Assembly (NCBI GenBank): GCA_032717465.1
Contig: CM064658.1
Coordinates: 8,162,395 to 8,226,394 of the forward strand
Direction of reading: 5' to 3'
Source: Coenobita brevimanus
Lineage: Eukaryota > Arthropoda > Malacostraca > Decapoda > Coenobitidae
DNA: 64,000 nt
Both the position numbers and the translations under genes were made by a program. Each line of letters opens with the position of its first letter. Position 1 is the first letter of the stretch. Shown here piece by piece: positions 43,746 through 55,293 of this stretch. A model generated the notes under the pieces. That model worked only from the letters and a program-made list of their open reading frames with translations. It was not told the DNA's origin and made no database searches.

Positions 43746-45949
43746 GTGTGGAAATATAGAAGTGAAAGTGGAAAGAAATGTGATGGTGTGAAGGATGTAG
43801 GTGGTAGATAATTAACCCATGGAGATGAAGTAAGGAACAGATGGAAGGAATATTTCAAAAGCCTGATGAATGGGAATTGAGAGAGAAGAGCGACTGTAAA
43901 CATGATTGGTTTTGGGGATGTACAGAGAAGGAATGCAGTACCAGGAGACATGACACACGCACAGGTGAAGAGTGCCGTGAAGCGGCTGAAAAATGAGAAA
44001 GCAGCTGGGATTGATGAGGTGTATGCAGAGATCCTTAAGTGTAGTGGAGAGAGGAATGATGTGCTTGTTGGAGATATGTAAGAAGGCATGGATGAATGAA
44101 ACTGTGCCTCCAGAGTGGAAAAAGGCTGTGATTGTACCTCTGTTCAAAAATAAAGGTGAGCGAAGTGAGTGCAAGTATTATCGTGGCCTAAGTTTATTGA
44201 ATGTGGTAGGGAAGGTATATGGAAGAATTATTATAGAGCATGTTAAGAGAGATATCAGAACTCCTAGTGAGTGATGAACAGGGTGGCTTTAGGAGTGGCA
44301 GAGGATGTGTGGATCAGATATTTGTAGTGAGACAGATAGTACAGAAGGCTTGTGAGAAAGACCATGAGATGTTTATGGGATTCATGGATCTGGAAAAAGC
44401 ATATGACAAAGTGGACAGAGGAGGATTGTGGAAGGTTTTGCGCATGTACGGTGTAGAGGGTGAGCTGCTAGGTGCCGTCAAGAGTTTTTGTGATGGTAGT
44501 GAAGCATGTGTAAGGGTTAATGGGCATCTAAGTGAATGGTTCACGATCAGTGTGGTTGTGTGACAAGGTTGTGTGATGTCCCCATGGTTGTTCAATATAT
44601 ATATGGATAGGGTGATGAGAGAAGTAAAAACACGAGGAATGGAGAGAGGGATGGCGTTCATAATGAATGATGATGGATGGAATGTCTCAGATTTGTTGTC
44701 TGCTGATGATGCAGTACTGCTTGCAAGTACCGGACAAGAACCTCGTAGGCTAGTGCAGAGTTTTGCTGATGTGTGTGTGTCGTGCCTTGAGAGTAAATGC
44801 AGAGAAGAGTAAAGTGATGGTTATTGAGAGAGAAGGTGACTCCCAGTGTGATGTAACTGTGAATGGAGAGAGACTGGAATTGATGAGAGAGTTCAAATAC
44901 CTGGGTACAGTGATAGAAAAGAGAGGAAAATGTGCAAAAGAAGTTGAAAGTACAATAAGACCTCACTATAATGGACTAATTGTGGCCCAAACCATTCCGA
45001 AAAATACAAAATTCCGATAAAAGTGACATCTGGACTTCCCCCTGCTAATCCGGACTTTTTCCCGTATATCAGACATTAGTCCGGATCACATGAACGGTTT
45101 TAAACAGTTTTGACTACCAATGCAGTACTGTACAGTACAGTGTCATAACTTCACTACATTAATCAAATGGTATAATTATATATAATAATACTGTACTGTA
45201 AACTGATAAATATGTCTTTTATTTACATTATTGTGGTGAACATAGCTGAAGTGGTCAGGCAGTCTCGACTGCTTCTGGCTGTATCAGACTTTTTCTGATA
45301 CATAGGAGTTTGGTCCAATAGCTCCTCGAGTCTGATAAAAGAGTATTCCGGTCTATTGAAGTCCGTTATATCGAGGTTTTACTGTAGAGTGACACAAGGA
45401 AGAAAAGTAGCTGGTGCAATGAAGGCCTTGATAAGAAACAGAGGCTTGAGTGTTGCAGCTGCATGAGGCTAACATGAAGTACCGTAGCGTGAGTGCCAAC
45501 TTTAACATATGGATGTGAGACTATGGTGTGGCATGAAAATGAAAAGTTAGGAGTAAGAGCAGTGGAGATGGGACTGCTGAGGAATGTATGTGGAGTAGAG
45601 AGGGTGGATAGGATACGAAATAATGTTTCATGAAAGATGTGGAGTGAAGATGTCGGTGGACACAAGAATTGAAGAGAGTGTACTGAGATGTAATGGTCAT
45701 GTGGAGAGAATGGATAACAACAGAGTGGTGAAAAATGTATATCTGAGTGAATTCGAAGGAGGGAGGAGGCGAGGTAGGCCAAGGAGAAGGTGGAGAGATA
45801 TGGTGGATGAGTGTGTGAGGAAGAGAGGTTTGGAAGTCGGTGAGGCTAGGGAACTGACAGGAGATCAAGCTGGCTGGATGAATGTTGTGAGGAGAAGTGC
45901 ACGATCAGGGGTTTTGACACCCCTTTTAACGTGGCAGCGTCTGGATTGA
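43746..45949 (+). pseudogene. LINE 2, reverse transcriptase region
   Basis: RT motifs appear in order across several broken frames: KAAGIDEVYAEILK, GLSLLNVVGKVYGRIII, QGGFRSGRGCVDQIF, FMDLEKAYDKVDRGG, QGCVMSPWLFNIYMD, the catalytic box as SADDAVLLA (normally FADD), FKYLGTVI, then GRKVAGAMKALIRN and NGHVERMDNN-VVKNVY, ending near 45949. Many stops and one MITE (44953-45384) interrupt it. It is a diverged relative of the LINE at 59757-62190. Confidence 0.85.
44953..45384. mobile_element. Tigger/pogo-type MITE, family 1, copy 2
   Basis: This 432-bp relative of 991-1418 is flanked by TA (44951-44952 and 45385-45386). It starts CAATAAGACCTCACTATAAT and ends ATATCGAGGTTTTACTG. It splits the LINE 2 RT between the CAKEVES and RVTQGRKVAG motifs, so the empty site can be read directly. 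Confidence 0.92.
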
Positions 45950-45959
45950 CTCTGTCGGA

Positions 45960-46130
45960 TACGATTATGTGAAGCTACAGCAAGTGGTGAATGTTTCTGG
46001 CGTATCCGATAGAGCCAGGATTCTGGGGGCTTGAATGGTGAGTGAACGGAAGTGTGGCCCATTGGATTGGGGAAATTTGGGCTGTCTGGATATTGCTACT
46101 CTTCACCCTGCCCTAGGGTGGGAAAGGAGG

Positions 46131-46165
<35 letters not shown>
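45960..46165 (+). mobile_element. LINE 2 3' untranslated region with (GAT)n tail
   Basis: Non-coding sequence after the RT frame contains GTGGCCCATTGGATTGGGGA and CCTGCCCTAGGGTGGGAAAGGAGGTCTGG and closes with about nine GAT units (46136-46164). A short microsatellite at the 3' end is common in RTE-type LINEs. Confidence 0.6.
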
Positions 46166-46166
<1 letters not shown>

Positions 46167-46338
46167 CTGAACCTCACCTTATCCTTAGGTTAGAAAAGAA
46201 GTTTGGGTTTATTTTTTATTTTCTAATTAATTCTTACCGTTGTCAAATTTTATGAATCTACAACAGTACAGAATTTTAATTGTGGGGGTGACCAAATTCC
46301 ATCAGATAGTAGAGTGTTTCTTTGGGGGGGGGGGGCAG

Positions 46339-46429
46339 ATGGGTCTTGTGGTGGGAGTATGCAATGACTCTAGTAACCAAGATGTTCCTACCCTCTTCAG
46401 ATTTCATACTACCCTGCCAGTATAGAATT
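46339..46429 (+). pseudogene. LAP3: Decayed tandem copy 'a' of LAP3-like exon 2
   Basis: After CAG the sequence ATGGGTCTTGTGGTGGGAGTA (MGLVVGV) parallels the true exon start KGVVVGV. The intronic sequence before it (CAGTACAGAATTTTAATTGTG...CATCAGATAG) parallels the intron before copies b and c. Its polypyrimidine tract has turned into a run of G, so splicing here is unlikely. Confidence 0.6.
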
Positions 46430-46498
46430 TAAATTGTGAGAGTGAGCCAGTTCTGTCAGGTAATAGTTTTTTTTTTTTCTCTCTCTCTCTCTCTCCAG

Positions 46499-46577
46499 AA
46501 GGGTGTGGTGGTGGGAGTGTACATTGATTATAGTTACCTTTGAGACTGTTCCCACCCTCCACAAAGTTCTTGTAACT
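46499..46577 (+). pseudogene. LAP3: Decayed tandem copy 'b' of LAP3-like exon 2
   Basis: It starts AAGGGTGTGGTGGTGGGAGTGTAC (KGVVVGVY) after an excellent acceptor, a T-rich then (CT)n tract ending CCAG (46467-46498). A TGA at 46541-46543 ends the frame after 14 codons, and no donor was found. If the acceptor were used it would yield a premature stop. Confidence 0.6.
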
Positions 46578-46674
46578 GCACCGGTACAAAATTTAAGTCA
46601 TGGTATTGGACTAGTTATGTCAGCTAGTACAGTACTGTTTATTTATTTACAGTACCTGTATTTATTTTTGCCAG

Positions 46675-46784
46675 AAGGGTGTAGTGGTGGGTGTGTACAA
46701 CGAAGATGGGCAGTACAAACTTACTGAGGCTGCTTCCGCCATCAACACCCGCACCTCAGGATATCTTCTCCAGTGTCTGCAGTA
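46675..46784 (+). CDS. LAP3: Leucine aminopeptidase (LAP3-like), coding exon 2
   Basis: The acceptor TTTTTGCCAG precedes an open exon encoding KGVVVGVYNEDG, then KLTEAASAINTRTSGYLLQC. It ends CTGCAGTA before the donor GTGAGT (46785), so the exon is 110 bases and leaves phase 2. The strand motif, followed by a charged loop and a helix ending in a conserved glycine, is how the N-terminal domain of M17 leucine aminopeptidases begins. The metal-binding catalytic motifs (NTDAEGRL and others) would be in later exons and were not found here. The assignment rests on a short stretch. Phase 0 agreement with the exon at 26848 supports the pairing. Confidence 0.68.
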
Positions 46785-46819
46785 GTGAGTTGAGCTGACT
46801 TTTATTTCATGTTGATTTA

Positions 46820-46858
<39 letters not shown>

Positions 46859-46886
46859 TTTGTGTGTGTGCGTGCGTGCGTGCGTG
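46820..46886. repeat. (TG)n microsatellite
   Basis: TG repeats with TTTGT and GCGTGCGTGCG interruptions, a short way into intron 2. Confidence 0.95.
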
Positions 46887-47035
46887 TGGGCCATCTAATT
46901 AAGCATGTTGTTGGCACTACCAGTCATATTTTTTCTATTTTCATGCTTCATGGTTCCAATCTCACCCCACCTACGGGAGGGAAAAAGAGGTGGGATAATG
47001 ATGATGGTGATAATGATGATGCTAATAATGATGAT
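46887..47035 (+). mobile_element. LINE 3' UTR fragment
   Basis: GGGCCATCTAATTAAGC and CACCCCACCTACGGGAGGGAAAAAGAGG followed by (GAT)n resemble the LINE 2 3' end. Confidence 0.5.
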
Positions 47036-47340
47036 GATGATCTATCTATCTATCTATAGCCCGACGCCCTAATCCCGCAAAAGGTGGTCACAGACAAAAC
47101 GCCTCCAAGTCGCTCTGTCACCCACCATTGACTACCCTCCCCCCAACTCACCCCCCCCCTCCCTCATATACCTCTCAACTCTATCCCTCCACCTCATCCT
47201 CGATCTACCCCTCCCTCTCCCTCCCTCCACCTCACCTACATACACCCTCTTAGTCAGTCTTTCATTCTCCATTCTCTCCACATGTCCGAACCACCTCAGT
47301 GTATTTCTCCTAATCTTCTCAACCACATCCACATCAACCC
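47036..47340 (-). mobile_element. RTE-like LINE, 3' fragment
   Basis: On the minus strand it encodes EKIRRNTLRWFGHVERMENE and KRVYVGEVEGG and ends in the GGGCTATAGATAGATAGATAG tail. It is closest to the copy at 40832-41076. Confidence 0.85.
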
Positions 47341-47344
47341 CATG

Positions 47345-47490
47345 ATGATTTATTCCAATGACTTGAATGGTGAACGATGAGTGTGTGGCCCATTTAATTG
47401 GACAGTCTTTGGCTTCTTTTGCTGTTATCAATTTTTTCTTGCTTCCTGGACCCTACCTCACCCCATTCTTAGATGGAAAAAGAGGTCTGG
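47345..47490 (+). mobile_element. LINE 3' UTR fragment
   Basis: GACTTGAATGGTGAACGATG, GTGGCCCATTTAATTGGACAG and CACCCCATTCTTAGATGGAAAAAGAGGTCTGG match the 3' end after LINE 2. Confidence 0.6.
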
Positions 47491-47924
47491 CTGATTGTAC
47501 TTTTATCTCCATAGTCATTAAGCAAATTGTCTCATATTGAAAGTTGTCTGTTGTGAAGTAGAATTTTCCAATCACACATCCTAGACACTAACCCCATGAA
47601 TTTCAGTGACATCCTTTGCTCAGTAGTTTATTTTTGTTGATACCAGAACGTAGGAAAGGCCTTTTGTATTGAAAGGATTTATTTAGGCTGTACCTTATCC
47701 TTCTAAAAAATATAGGAGTTAGGAAAAATATAGTAAAGAAGACATCTCTGGGCTGAGTGGGTCAGGTGAGGACTGAGTGTGTTAATACTGTAGTTTTGTG
47801 GGTTCCTGAAAGCTTCAAAAGTAGTGTTTGGACACATTCAAGAATGCAGTGGTTGTTAAGGATATTCAGCTACTGTCATCATACCAAATACCCATGAAAA
47901 ATTTCAAAATACCTGGGGGGGCTA

Positions 47925-48225
47925 GGATTACGACTGAAGAGTTAAGAGGAAGGATGGGACTGGAATATACTGGTGTGATGAAGAGGAGTAGAGTGAGATG
48001 ACATGGGCATGTTGAAAGGATGGAGGTTGAGAAGTGTGAATATTTGGGGATAGAGTTGTGAGAGGTTGACCTAAAAAAGCCAGGGACGAGGTCATGGAGT
48101 ATGACCTCAGGGAGAAGAGACTGAATATTGAGGCAGCCAGAGATCGAGAAGCATGGAGAGGTGCCATTAGGTGACCAAGGCTGATGCATGCAAACATGTT
48201 GGAGCCTTTATAAATAATACAACAG
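47925..48225 (+). mobile_element. Non-LTR RT C-terminal fragment, third LINE type
   Basis: Broken plus-strand frames read RMGLEYTGVMKRSRVRWHGHVERMEV and AARDREAWRGAI. This is the usual end of RTE/jockey-like polymerases in a version different from the other LINEs here. Confidence 0.6.
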
Positions 48226-48244
48226 TGTAATAGTGTACCCAACA

Positions 48245-48248
<4 letters not shown>

Positions 48249-48305
<57 letters not shown>

Positions 48306-48410
48306 GCTACAGTATATATATATAATATATATATATATATCTATCTATCTATCTATCTATCTATATATATATATGTGTATATATATATAGATAGATAGAT
48401 AGTTATATAA

Positions 48411-48457
<47 letters not shown>
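48249..48457. repeat. (TA)n array with TCTA/TAGA block
   Basis: TA repeats with an internal CTATCTATCTATC and TAGATAGATAG pair that can fold back. The Tc1-like element is inserted at its right edge. Confidence 0.95.
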
Positions 48458-48458
<1 letters not shown>

Positions 48459-48461
<3 letters not shown>

Positions 48462-49855
48462 TACTCGTCAGAAGTATTCAGCGTTGTCCGCCAGGCGCGC
48501 AATACTTATGGTCCAAAAAGAATCACCCATTTTGGGGGGTAAGAATTGAGCCACAAGTTTGAGCTCCGAGCATGACGTCACGGTAGCCTGAGGCCTTCCG
48601 ACGCGCTGGTTGGTTCCCGCCTCAGTCGCCCACGGGCTGCCTGAGAGAGAGGAACTCTGCCGAGTGTCCCTCTCAAATTGCGGCATTTTTTACCGAGTGT
48701 CCCGCAGTGTTTTCGCCTTCAGAACTTTGTTATGGCACCTACCCGTGAACTATCGAGTGAAATCATATCCCAGATCATTGCTCTAAAGGAGGCAGGCCAC
48801 CAGACAAAGGAAATTAGTGAATTGGTTGGTGTGGCACGATCGACAGTGCGTCGTTGGTGTGCGCGGTTTCGGGAGGAAAACAGTGGTGCAGTTCCCACAA
48901 AGAAACCGAGGTCTGGTAGGCCTAGGAAAATTTCCCCAAGGTCTGTTAATGTTTTAAAACGTGCAGTGGAGTTTAATCCTCGTGTGAGTGCAAGGAAAAT
49001 TAAGGAGAGCAACCCGGAAGTGTTTGGTGAGGTGTCAGTGAGAACAGTGTATCGTAGGGTGCATGAGCTTGGTTACACAAGTCACAGGCCTGTGAAAAAG
49101 CCTCTTCTCACCAAGAGCCAGAGAATTCGTAGGCTTGCCTTTGCTAATAAATATCTAACCTGGGGTGAGGAGCAATGGTTGTCAGTGTTGTGGTCTGATG
49201 AGGCAACGTTTAGTGTTACCTGTAACTGAGGAGCACGTGTGTATCGACGCAAAGGTAGTGACCCACTTGACCCACGGTATGTAGAAAGCACAGTTAAACA
49301 TCCTGATTCACTCATGGTATGGGGTTGTTTCTCAGGGAAGGGTTTGGAGAAGCTTGTTGTACTTCCCAAGAACCTCAGAGTGAATCAGGATGTTTACCTG
49401 GAGCTTCTCTGTGATCATTTACCAGACTCCTTCGAGCTAACAGGTGCACGAGTGTTTCAACAGGACGGTGCACCTGCTCACAAGGCCAAATCGGTCACCA
49501 ATTGGCTTCGTGACTGCGAGGTATCATTCATGACAGACTGGCCAGGAAATAGCCCAGACCTCAACCCGATTGAAAACCTCTGGTACCTCGTAAAGAAGAG
49601 TCTCCAAGGGAAAGACGTGAGCTCTCTGCCTAAGTTGGAAGCCGCCATACGTGACTCCTGGGACAAAATACCCCTCCAGCACCTCAGGAGCCTCGCCCTT
49701 TCACTTCCAAGACGTCTCAGGTCCGTGAAGAAACGTCAAGGCTACCCTACGAAGCACTAAAGGTAAATAAAATGCATTATTTATATGTTTTTCAATGTTG
49801 AAAGGTTTGTTTCTCAGGAGGGACGCAGGGCGCTCCATACTTCTGATGAGCACTG
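48459..49855 (+). mobile_element. Tc1-like element, nearly intact
   Basis: The element is 1397 bp, flanked by TA (48457-48458 and 49856-49857). The terminal inverted repeats CAGTACTCGTCAGAAGTATT and CAGTGCTCATCAGAAGTATG match at 17 of 20 positions. One transposase gene fills the interior. Confidence 0.93.
48732..49760 (+). pseudogene. Tc1-like transposase with one stop codon
   Basis: 342 codons in one frame, broken only by a TGA at 49227-49229. The N-terminal paired-type DNA-binding region is clear: KEISELVGVARSTVRRW, GRPRKISPRS (the GRPR hook), and a second helix-turn-helix (SARKIKES...SVRTVYRRVHELG). The DDE core has WSDEATF, QQDGAPAH and NPIENLW. Counting the residues between the second aspartate and the glutamate gives 35, not the 34 of classic Tc1. 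The start at 48732 (MAPTREL) is the first ATG in frame. The stop falls between VTCN and GARVYRRKG, where the family usually has an Arg or similar residue. Otherwise the copy looks young. Confidence 0.92.
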
Positions 49856-49882
49856 TATATATATATATATATATATATAATA

Positions 49883-50721
49883 CAATAATTTCTCAAATAA
49901 CACGAGGGTTATGTTCCTGGAGAGGTCACGTTATCTAAAAATGCGTTATTTAAACATAATTTTCCCATAAGAAACAATGGTAATATTGTATAGGGGATTA
50001 CGTTCTTGGACTCTGGGAAAGTCTACCCATTTGGGAAGTTATGCCACTCTAAACTTAAAAGCAACAATATTAATTTGAAAGAAAATCCACGTAAAAAACA
50101 AAAACAGTATACTGTATTTGAGGAGAAGTAAACAACATTTGAGCCCTAGCTGGGCCGAAGTGGTGTTTACTTCTTCCCAAATACAAACAGTACTGTTTTC
50201 GTTTTTAACACGGATTTTCTTTCAATTTTACGTCTTTTACGGCATTGTGAAAGTTCCTTAACATTATTAATGCATATACTGTATTAGGTCATAGAAACAA
50301 TACAGTAAAAGCAACATTTTCATTACGGTAAGTAGTTCACAAACATTAACAACACTAAGCATCACTTCATCTGTGCATCACTCGTCGTCTGCTGCTGTCC
50401 CTCCTCACCTTTCTCGCCCACCTCCTGCCGCTCCCCCTCCTCTCTCTCCTGTCCTGATTTGTAAAGACTTAATTTACCGTAATGGAACAGATACAGTATA
50501 TATACAGTATGTTTTTTTTTCAATTGCATAAATTAAACCATCCCCAAGAAGGTCTATCAGCTCGGGACTGTCCAAGGCGCATGCAGCTAATTTGAAAACA
50601 ACACGTACATGTAAAGTCACGTTAAATCAAGAAACCCTTGTTAGTTAAATATATCTCCTTAAATATTTGCTTGTGTTAAAACGAAAATGCGTTGTTTAAA
50701 CTTGCATTAGTTGAGAGGTTA

Positions 50722-50724
<3 letters not shown>
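49883..50724. mobile_element. MITE with large internal palindrome
   Basis: It starts CAATAATTTCTCAAATAACA after TA and ends TTGAGAGGTTACTA, with imperfect inverted ends. Inside, 50071-50134 and 50164-50229 are inverted copies (TTGAAAGAAAATCC...GGAGAAGTAAACA) about 30 bases apart, so the single strand can form a long hairpin. There is no coding sequence. Confidence 0.7.
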
Positions 50725-50774
<50 letters not shown>

Positions 50775-50798
50775 CATACAGGTATATATATTTATATA
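50725..50798. repeat. (CA)n and (TA)n microsatellite
   Basis: CACACA repeats pass directly into TATATA; the next Tigger element is inserted at its end. Confidence 0.95.
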
Positions 50799-53700
50799 CA
50801 GTAATCACTCCAATATCCGACGTAATAGAGCCATTGGTAGGTCCGGTTATTGGTTTTGTCTGGATATTGGGCCCCAGCTTATGGACTTGTACTTATGGAC
50901 TCTAACTCAGAGAAACCCCTATACAACTCCCTCTGGACATGCATAGCACTTATTTAACACCCAAATCACATCAATAAGGCACATAAATGACTGAAATAAA
51001 TGCAAAAGTAACATATAATGAGGGTTTAGAAGTATGTTCGTACATTAATAAACATTCTGGTACTTATGGACCCTAACCTAGCCTAACTCTGAAAAACACA
51101 TTCCAACTGCACATGCATGAGGTAAGTATAGTATGGAAAAAAGTACAGTATGAAACATTTTGGTAAGTATAGTATGGAAAAAAGTACAGTATGAAACATT
51201 CTGGCCACTTACAGCAAGTCCCTAGCCACCTCGATGAATAACCTCCTCCTCTCGGACTCCGACAGTAAGAACGATTTCCTGAAGCACTTGCAGTACACTC
51301 TTCCTGAAGTCTTGCACTGAACTTAGTCAATAACACGCAGAAGTCCATTCTCTTCACGGTGTTCACTTTAGTCCAAATAATGTTCCAGTTTAATTTTGTG
51401 TTGCGCATTAACTTTTCCCAATCTTTTCAAAATTTCCAAAGCCAAAACAAAGAAGTTTATTTACGTTAAATTTAGTTTCCACTGAGTCTTTTCTCTCAAC
51501 TCGAAAACCTTAACACAACACACCGTTTTTTTCACTGCACAACACTCAAAATTCCCGTATGGTCTAGTGGAGAAGTTCTTGCTGTTTATTCACTGTCAGA
51601 GTCCGAGAGTATCACTGGCAGGCGACCAAGGGGTGCATCGCTGGGTCGTGGTGATGGCGTACCCACTGCAGAGGACTCTGAGGAAAGCCGCAAACTCACG
51701 TCGAGCGGTGACTCCACCGTGGCTGATGTGCTGGGCTGTGGCTCGGAACATGAGGGCCTGTCTTGGGGAGGCAACGGAGTGGAGCCAGGGCTTGGCACAG
51801 TGGGGGTCACGGGCCTGAAAAAACTGTCAATCGTTGACTGACGCAATGACTGACGATTCTGGCGATTGATGATGCGCTGCCTGAAAGCACGCACTTCCTC
51901 CATGAGTCCCAAGGGCCCCATCTCCCTGTCGCAGTCCGGGTGTTCCAGGTAGTCTAGGACGAACTCTAGATGTTCCCGGAGTGCGCTCAGCTTGGGGATG
52001 GCTGGAGTAGTGTCCTGCTGAGAGGAGTCCGCATCATCGTCGCCTTCATTGTCGGAATCTTCAAGTTAGGGACTGACACCAGCAACCGAAGACGCGATCT
52101 TGATATCAGACAACGTTTGATACCCAGGATCGCCCTCGTCATCGTCCAACCACTCACGAACATCGTCCACATCAATAACGTCGCTGTGCGTACATAGCCG
52201 TGCATGGAAGTCATCCACGTCAAACCCTAGAAAATTGTATTCCACATCCGTTCCGAGAAGCAGACGAGACTAGCCATTTTCAAGAGTTTTCACAGGGACT
52301 TCCTTTCATGCACTAGCCCAGTTGTACAGCGCAGACTTGATGTTGAAGCGGCGAAGGTTTTCCAAAGTCCGCTTGCCTCGTGTGTCACGTCCTTCCCTGC
52401 GCTCGTCCTCGTCCTCGAGAACAACCATCACCTCGTCCAGGAACTTCCGACGGTACAGGCGCTTTGTTGCCACGATCACTCCTTGGTCCTTGGGTTGAAT
52501 GAGAGCAGTCGTGTTAGGTGGCAGAAACATGCACCTAATACGGCCATTCTCAGCAACCAAGTCCTTGTCGCACGGGTTGGCAGGTGCATTGTCGAGCAGA
52601 AGGAGAGCCTTTACCTGGTCGCGTGGGATTCCCAGTGTCTTCGTCTGGTAATGGATGACCTCCTTGACGAAGTGATGGTGAAACCAGTCTTTGAAAATCA
52701 CAGCTGTGAACCATGCTTTCAAAGAATGGTACCAGACGACAGGAAGGACATCCATCACCCCATGAAGGCACCGAGGCTGCTTTGCACGGCCAACAACAAC
52801 GGGCTTAAGCCGGTGCATGCCGTTAGCACTGGCACAACACAAAGCAGATATCCGTTCCTTAGAAAGCTTGCGGCCAGGTACACGCTTCTCCGTCTCCTTG
52901 GCTAGAGTGTTCGTTGGCAGCGAGCGATAGAATAGGCCAGTTTCGTCAGCATTGTAGACTTGACCGAGAGTTAGGCCCTCCCTGTTGATCAAGCCTTTCG
53001 CCTTGTGCCGAAACTCGTCAACTCCATCCTCGTTAGCGTCCAATGCTTCGCCATGTGCCTTACGGTTAGTAAGGCCATGTCGCAACTTGAACGCGAAGAG
53101 CCAACCCTCGGATGCCTTGAAGTCTAGGGTGTCGTGAAGCCTTGCGAACTTCTCAGCAGCAGCCTTCAGCTCCGTTCCACGTACCATCACACTAGCTGCA
53201 CGTTACTGTCGGTACCAAATCAACGTGGATCGGTCGATTTCTGCAAACTTGGGGGTAAACATAACCTTCTTTTCCACGTTGCGATTGCTTCGCGACGAGA
53301 AGTCAGCCGTGTACTGAATGAGTTTGTCTCATGAATGTTTGATATCGAACAAAGTCGACCGGGCCAGGTTGTACGTGCGGAGAATGCGGGAAGAAGACCA
53401 ACCCGCATCAACTTTCTCCAGTATCTCCCTCTTCTTTTCCAAAGTCAACACCACTCTCTTCCTTTTCTTAGGTGGCGGGGCCATCATCACACACACTAAG
53501 AGGAGGCCCGAGAGCAGCAGGAGGCCCTGCAGCAAGTACGGCACCACCACAAAAGCGAGCACGTGGGCAGCCATTGCGAAGAGCGTAGGTCTAGTCGCGG
53601 TGAGAGACAGGCGGGAAGTGGGGAGGATGCAGCGGCGCTCTATCGGACGTCGGAGGAATGACGCACCAAAACAATGCTCTCCCGCAGCGTGCACGGCAAG

Positions 53701-53847
53701 TTCAAATTACGGACGGCAAAAAATCGATTTTTTAAAAATTCTTTTTGGGTTTTCGGACCATTTTGGGAATGTTGGATCCTAGGACGATAAGGTCCGGGTA
53801 GTGGGGATGTTCGGTTATTGGGTGTCCGGATATTAGAGTGATTACTG
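50799..53847 (-). mobile_element. Tigger (pogo) element, copy 2, full length
   Basis: The element is 3049 bp with TA on both sides (50797-50798 and 53848-53849). The inverted repeats begin CAGTAATCACTCCAATATCC at the left and CAGTAATCACTCTAATATCC when the right end is reversed. This is the most complete member of the family in the window. Confidence 0.94.
51586..53487 (-). pseudogene. Tigger/pogo transposase, full length with few stops
   Basis: About 633 codons in one frame. It starts MMAPPPKKRKR, a likely nuclear signal, followed by a CENP-B-type HTH (EKKREILEKVDAG...NLARSTLFDIK). Next are a second DNA-binding domain (KAAAEKFARLHDTLDFKAS), the catalytic region with ADETGLF and LLLLDNAPANP, an acidic stretch, and near the C-terminus QSTIDSFFRP (51817-51840), which fits a PCNA-interacting PIP box. 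Stops at 53329-53331 (TGA) and four other sites interrupt it; compared with the other copies each is explained by transitions. An open, hydrophobic frame precedes the start. Confidence 0.92.
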
Positions 53848-53857
53848 TATATATATA

Positions 53858-54451
53858 CAGTAGAACCTCGGTCCTCGAACACAATCCATTCTGGAAGGCT
53901 GTTCCAGGACCGAATTGGTCGAGGACCGAACTAATTATCCCCATAAGAAATAATGTAAATCATTTTAATCCGTTCCAAGACCCCAGATGCTTACCTATTT
54001 AAGTTTCAGCACTGGTACCAGTGCTTTCCTTTACGAGGTGACTATATTTCTCTTGCCTTTTCACAAATTATATCCTCACTAACACTGTCTCCTGCTAACT
54101 GTTTCTCATTGATGAAGCAATAATTTTTCCACTTCTTCAGTTATTTTCCGCACTACTTTCCTCTTTTCACTGCCAGTAGCCGTACTGGATGAACTTGCTT
54201 TCTTTGGCGCCATTATTAGGGGCTAATACTGCACTGAATCAAGAAAAATGTGAAGCACAGCAGGACGACCACGTTGACGAACAACAAAGGTGGACGCGTG
54301 ACTGTCGGTCGGCCAGCTTCCCTTCGTTCGGCCACGTTCGTGTTGGTCGAGGTCCGATATATTGGTTGACCTCTGGAGCAAAAATTTCTTGAATATTTTG
54401 GTCGAGGTCCGATTTGTTTGACATGTGAGACGTTCAAGGACCGAGGTTCCA

Positions 54452-54454
<3 letters not shown>
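53858..54454. mobile_element. Tigger/pogo-type MITE, family 2
   Basis: The 597-bp element is flanked by TA (53856-53857 and 54455-54456). The ends CAGTAGAACCTCGGTCCTCG and, reversed, CAGTGGAACCTCGGTCCTTG match at 18 of 20. Internal subterminal repeats GGTCGAGGACCGAA and GGTCGAGGTCCGA occur. No transposase is present. Confidence 0.9.
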
Positions 54455-54507
<53 letters not shown>

Positions 54508-54518
54508 TATATACTGTA

Positions 54519-55262
<744 letters not shown>

Positions 55263-55293
55263 TGTATTATATATACAGGTAAGCCTATATATA

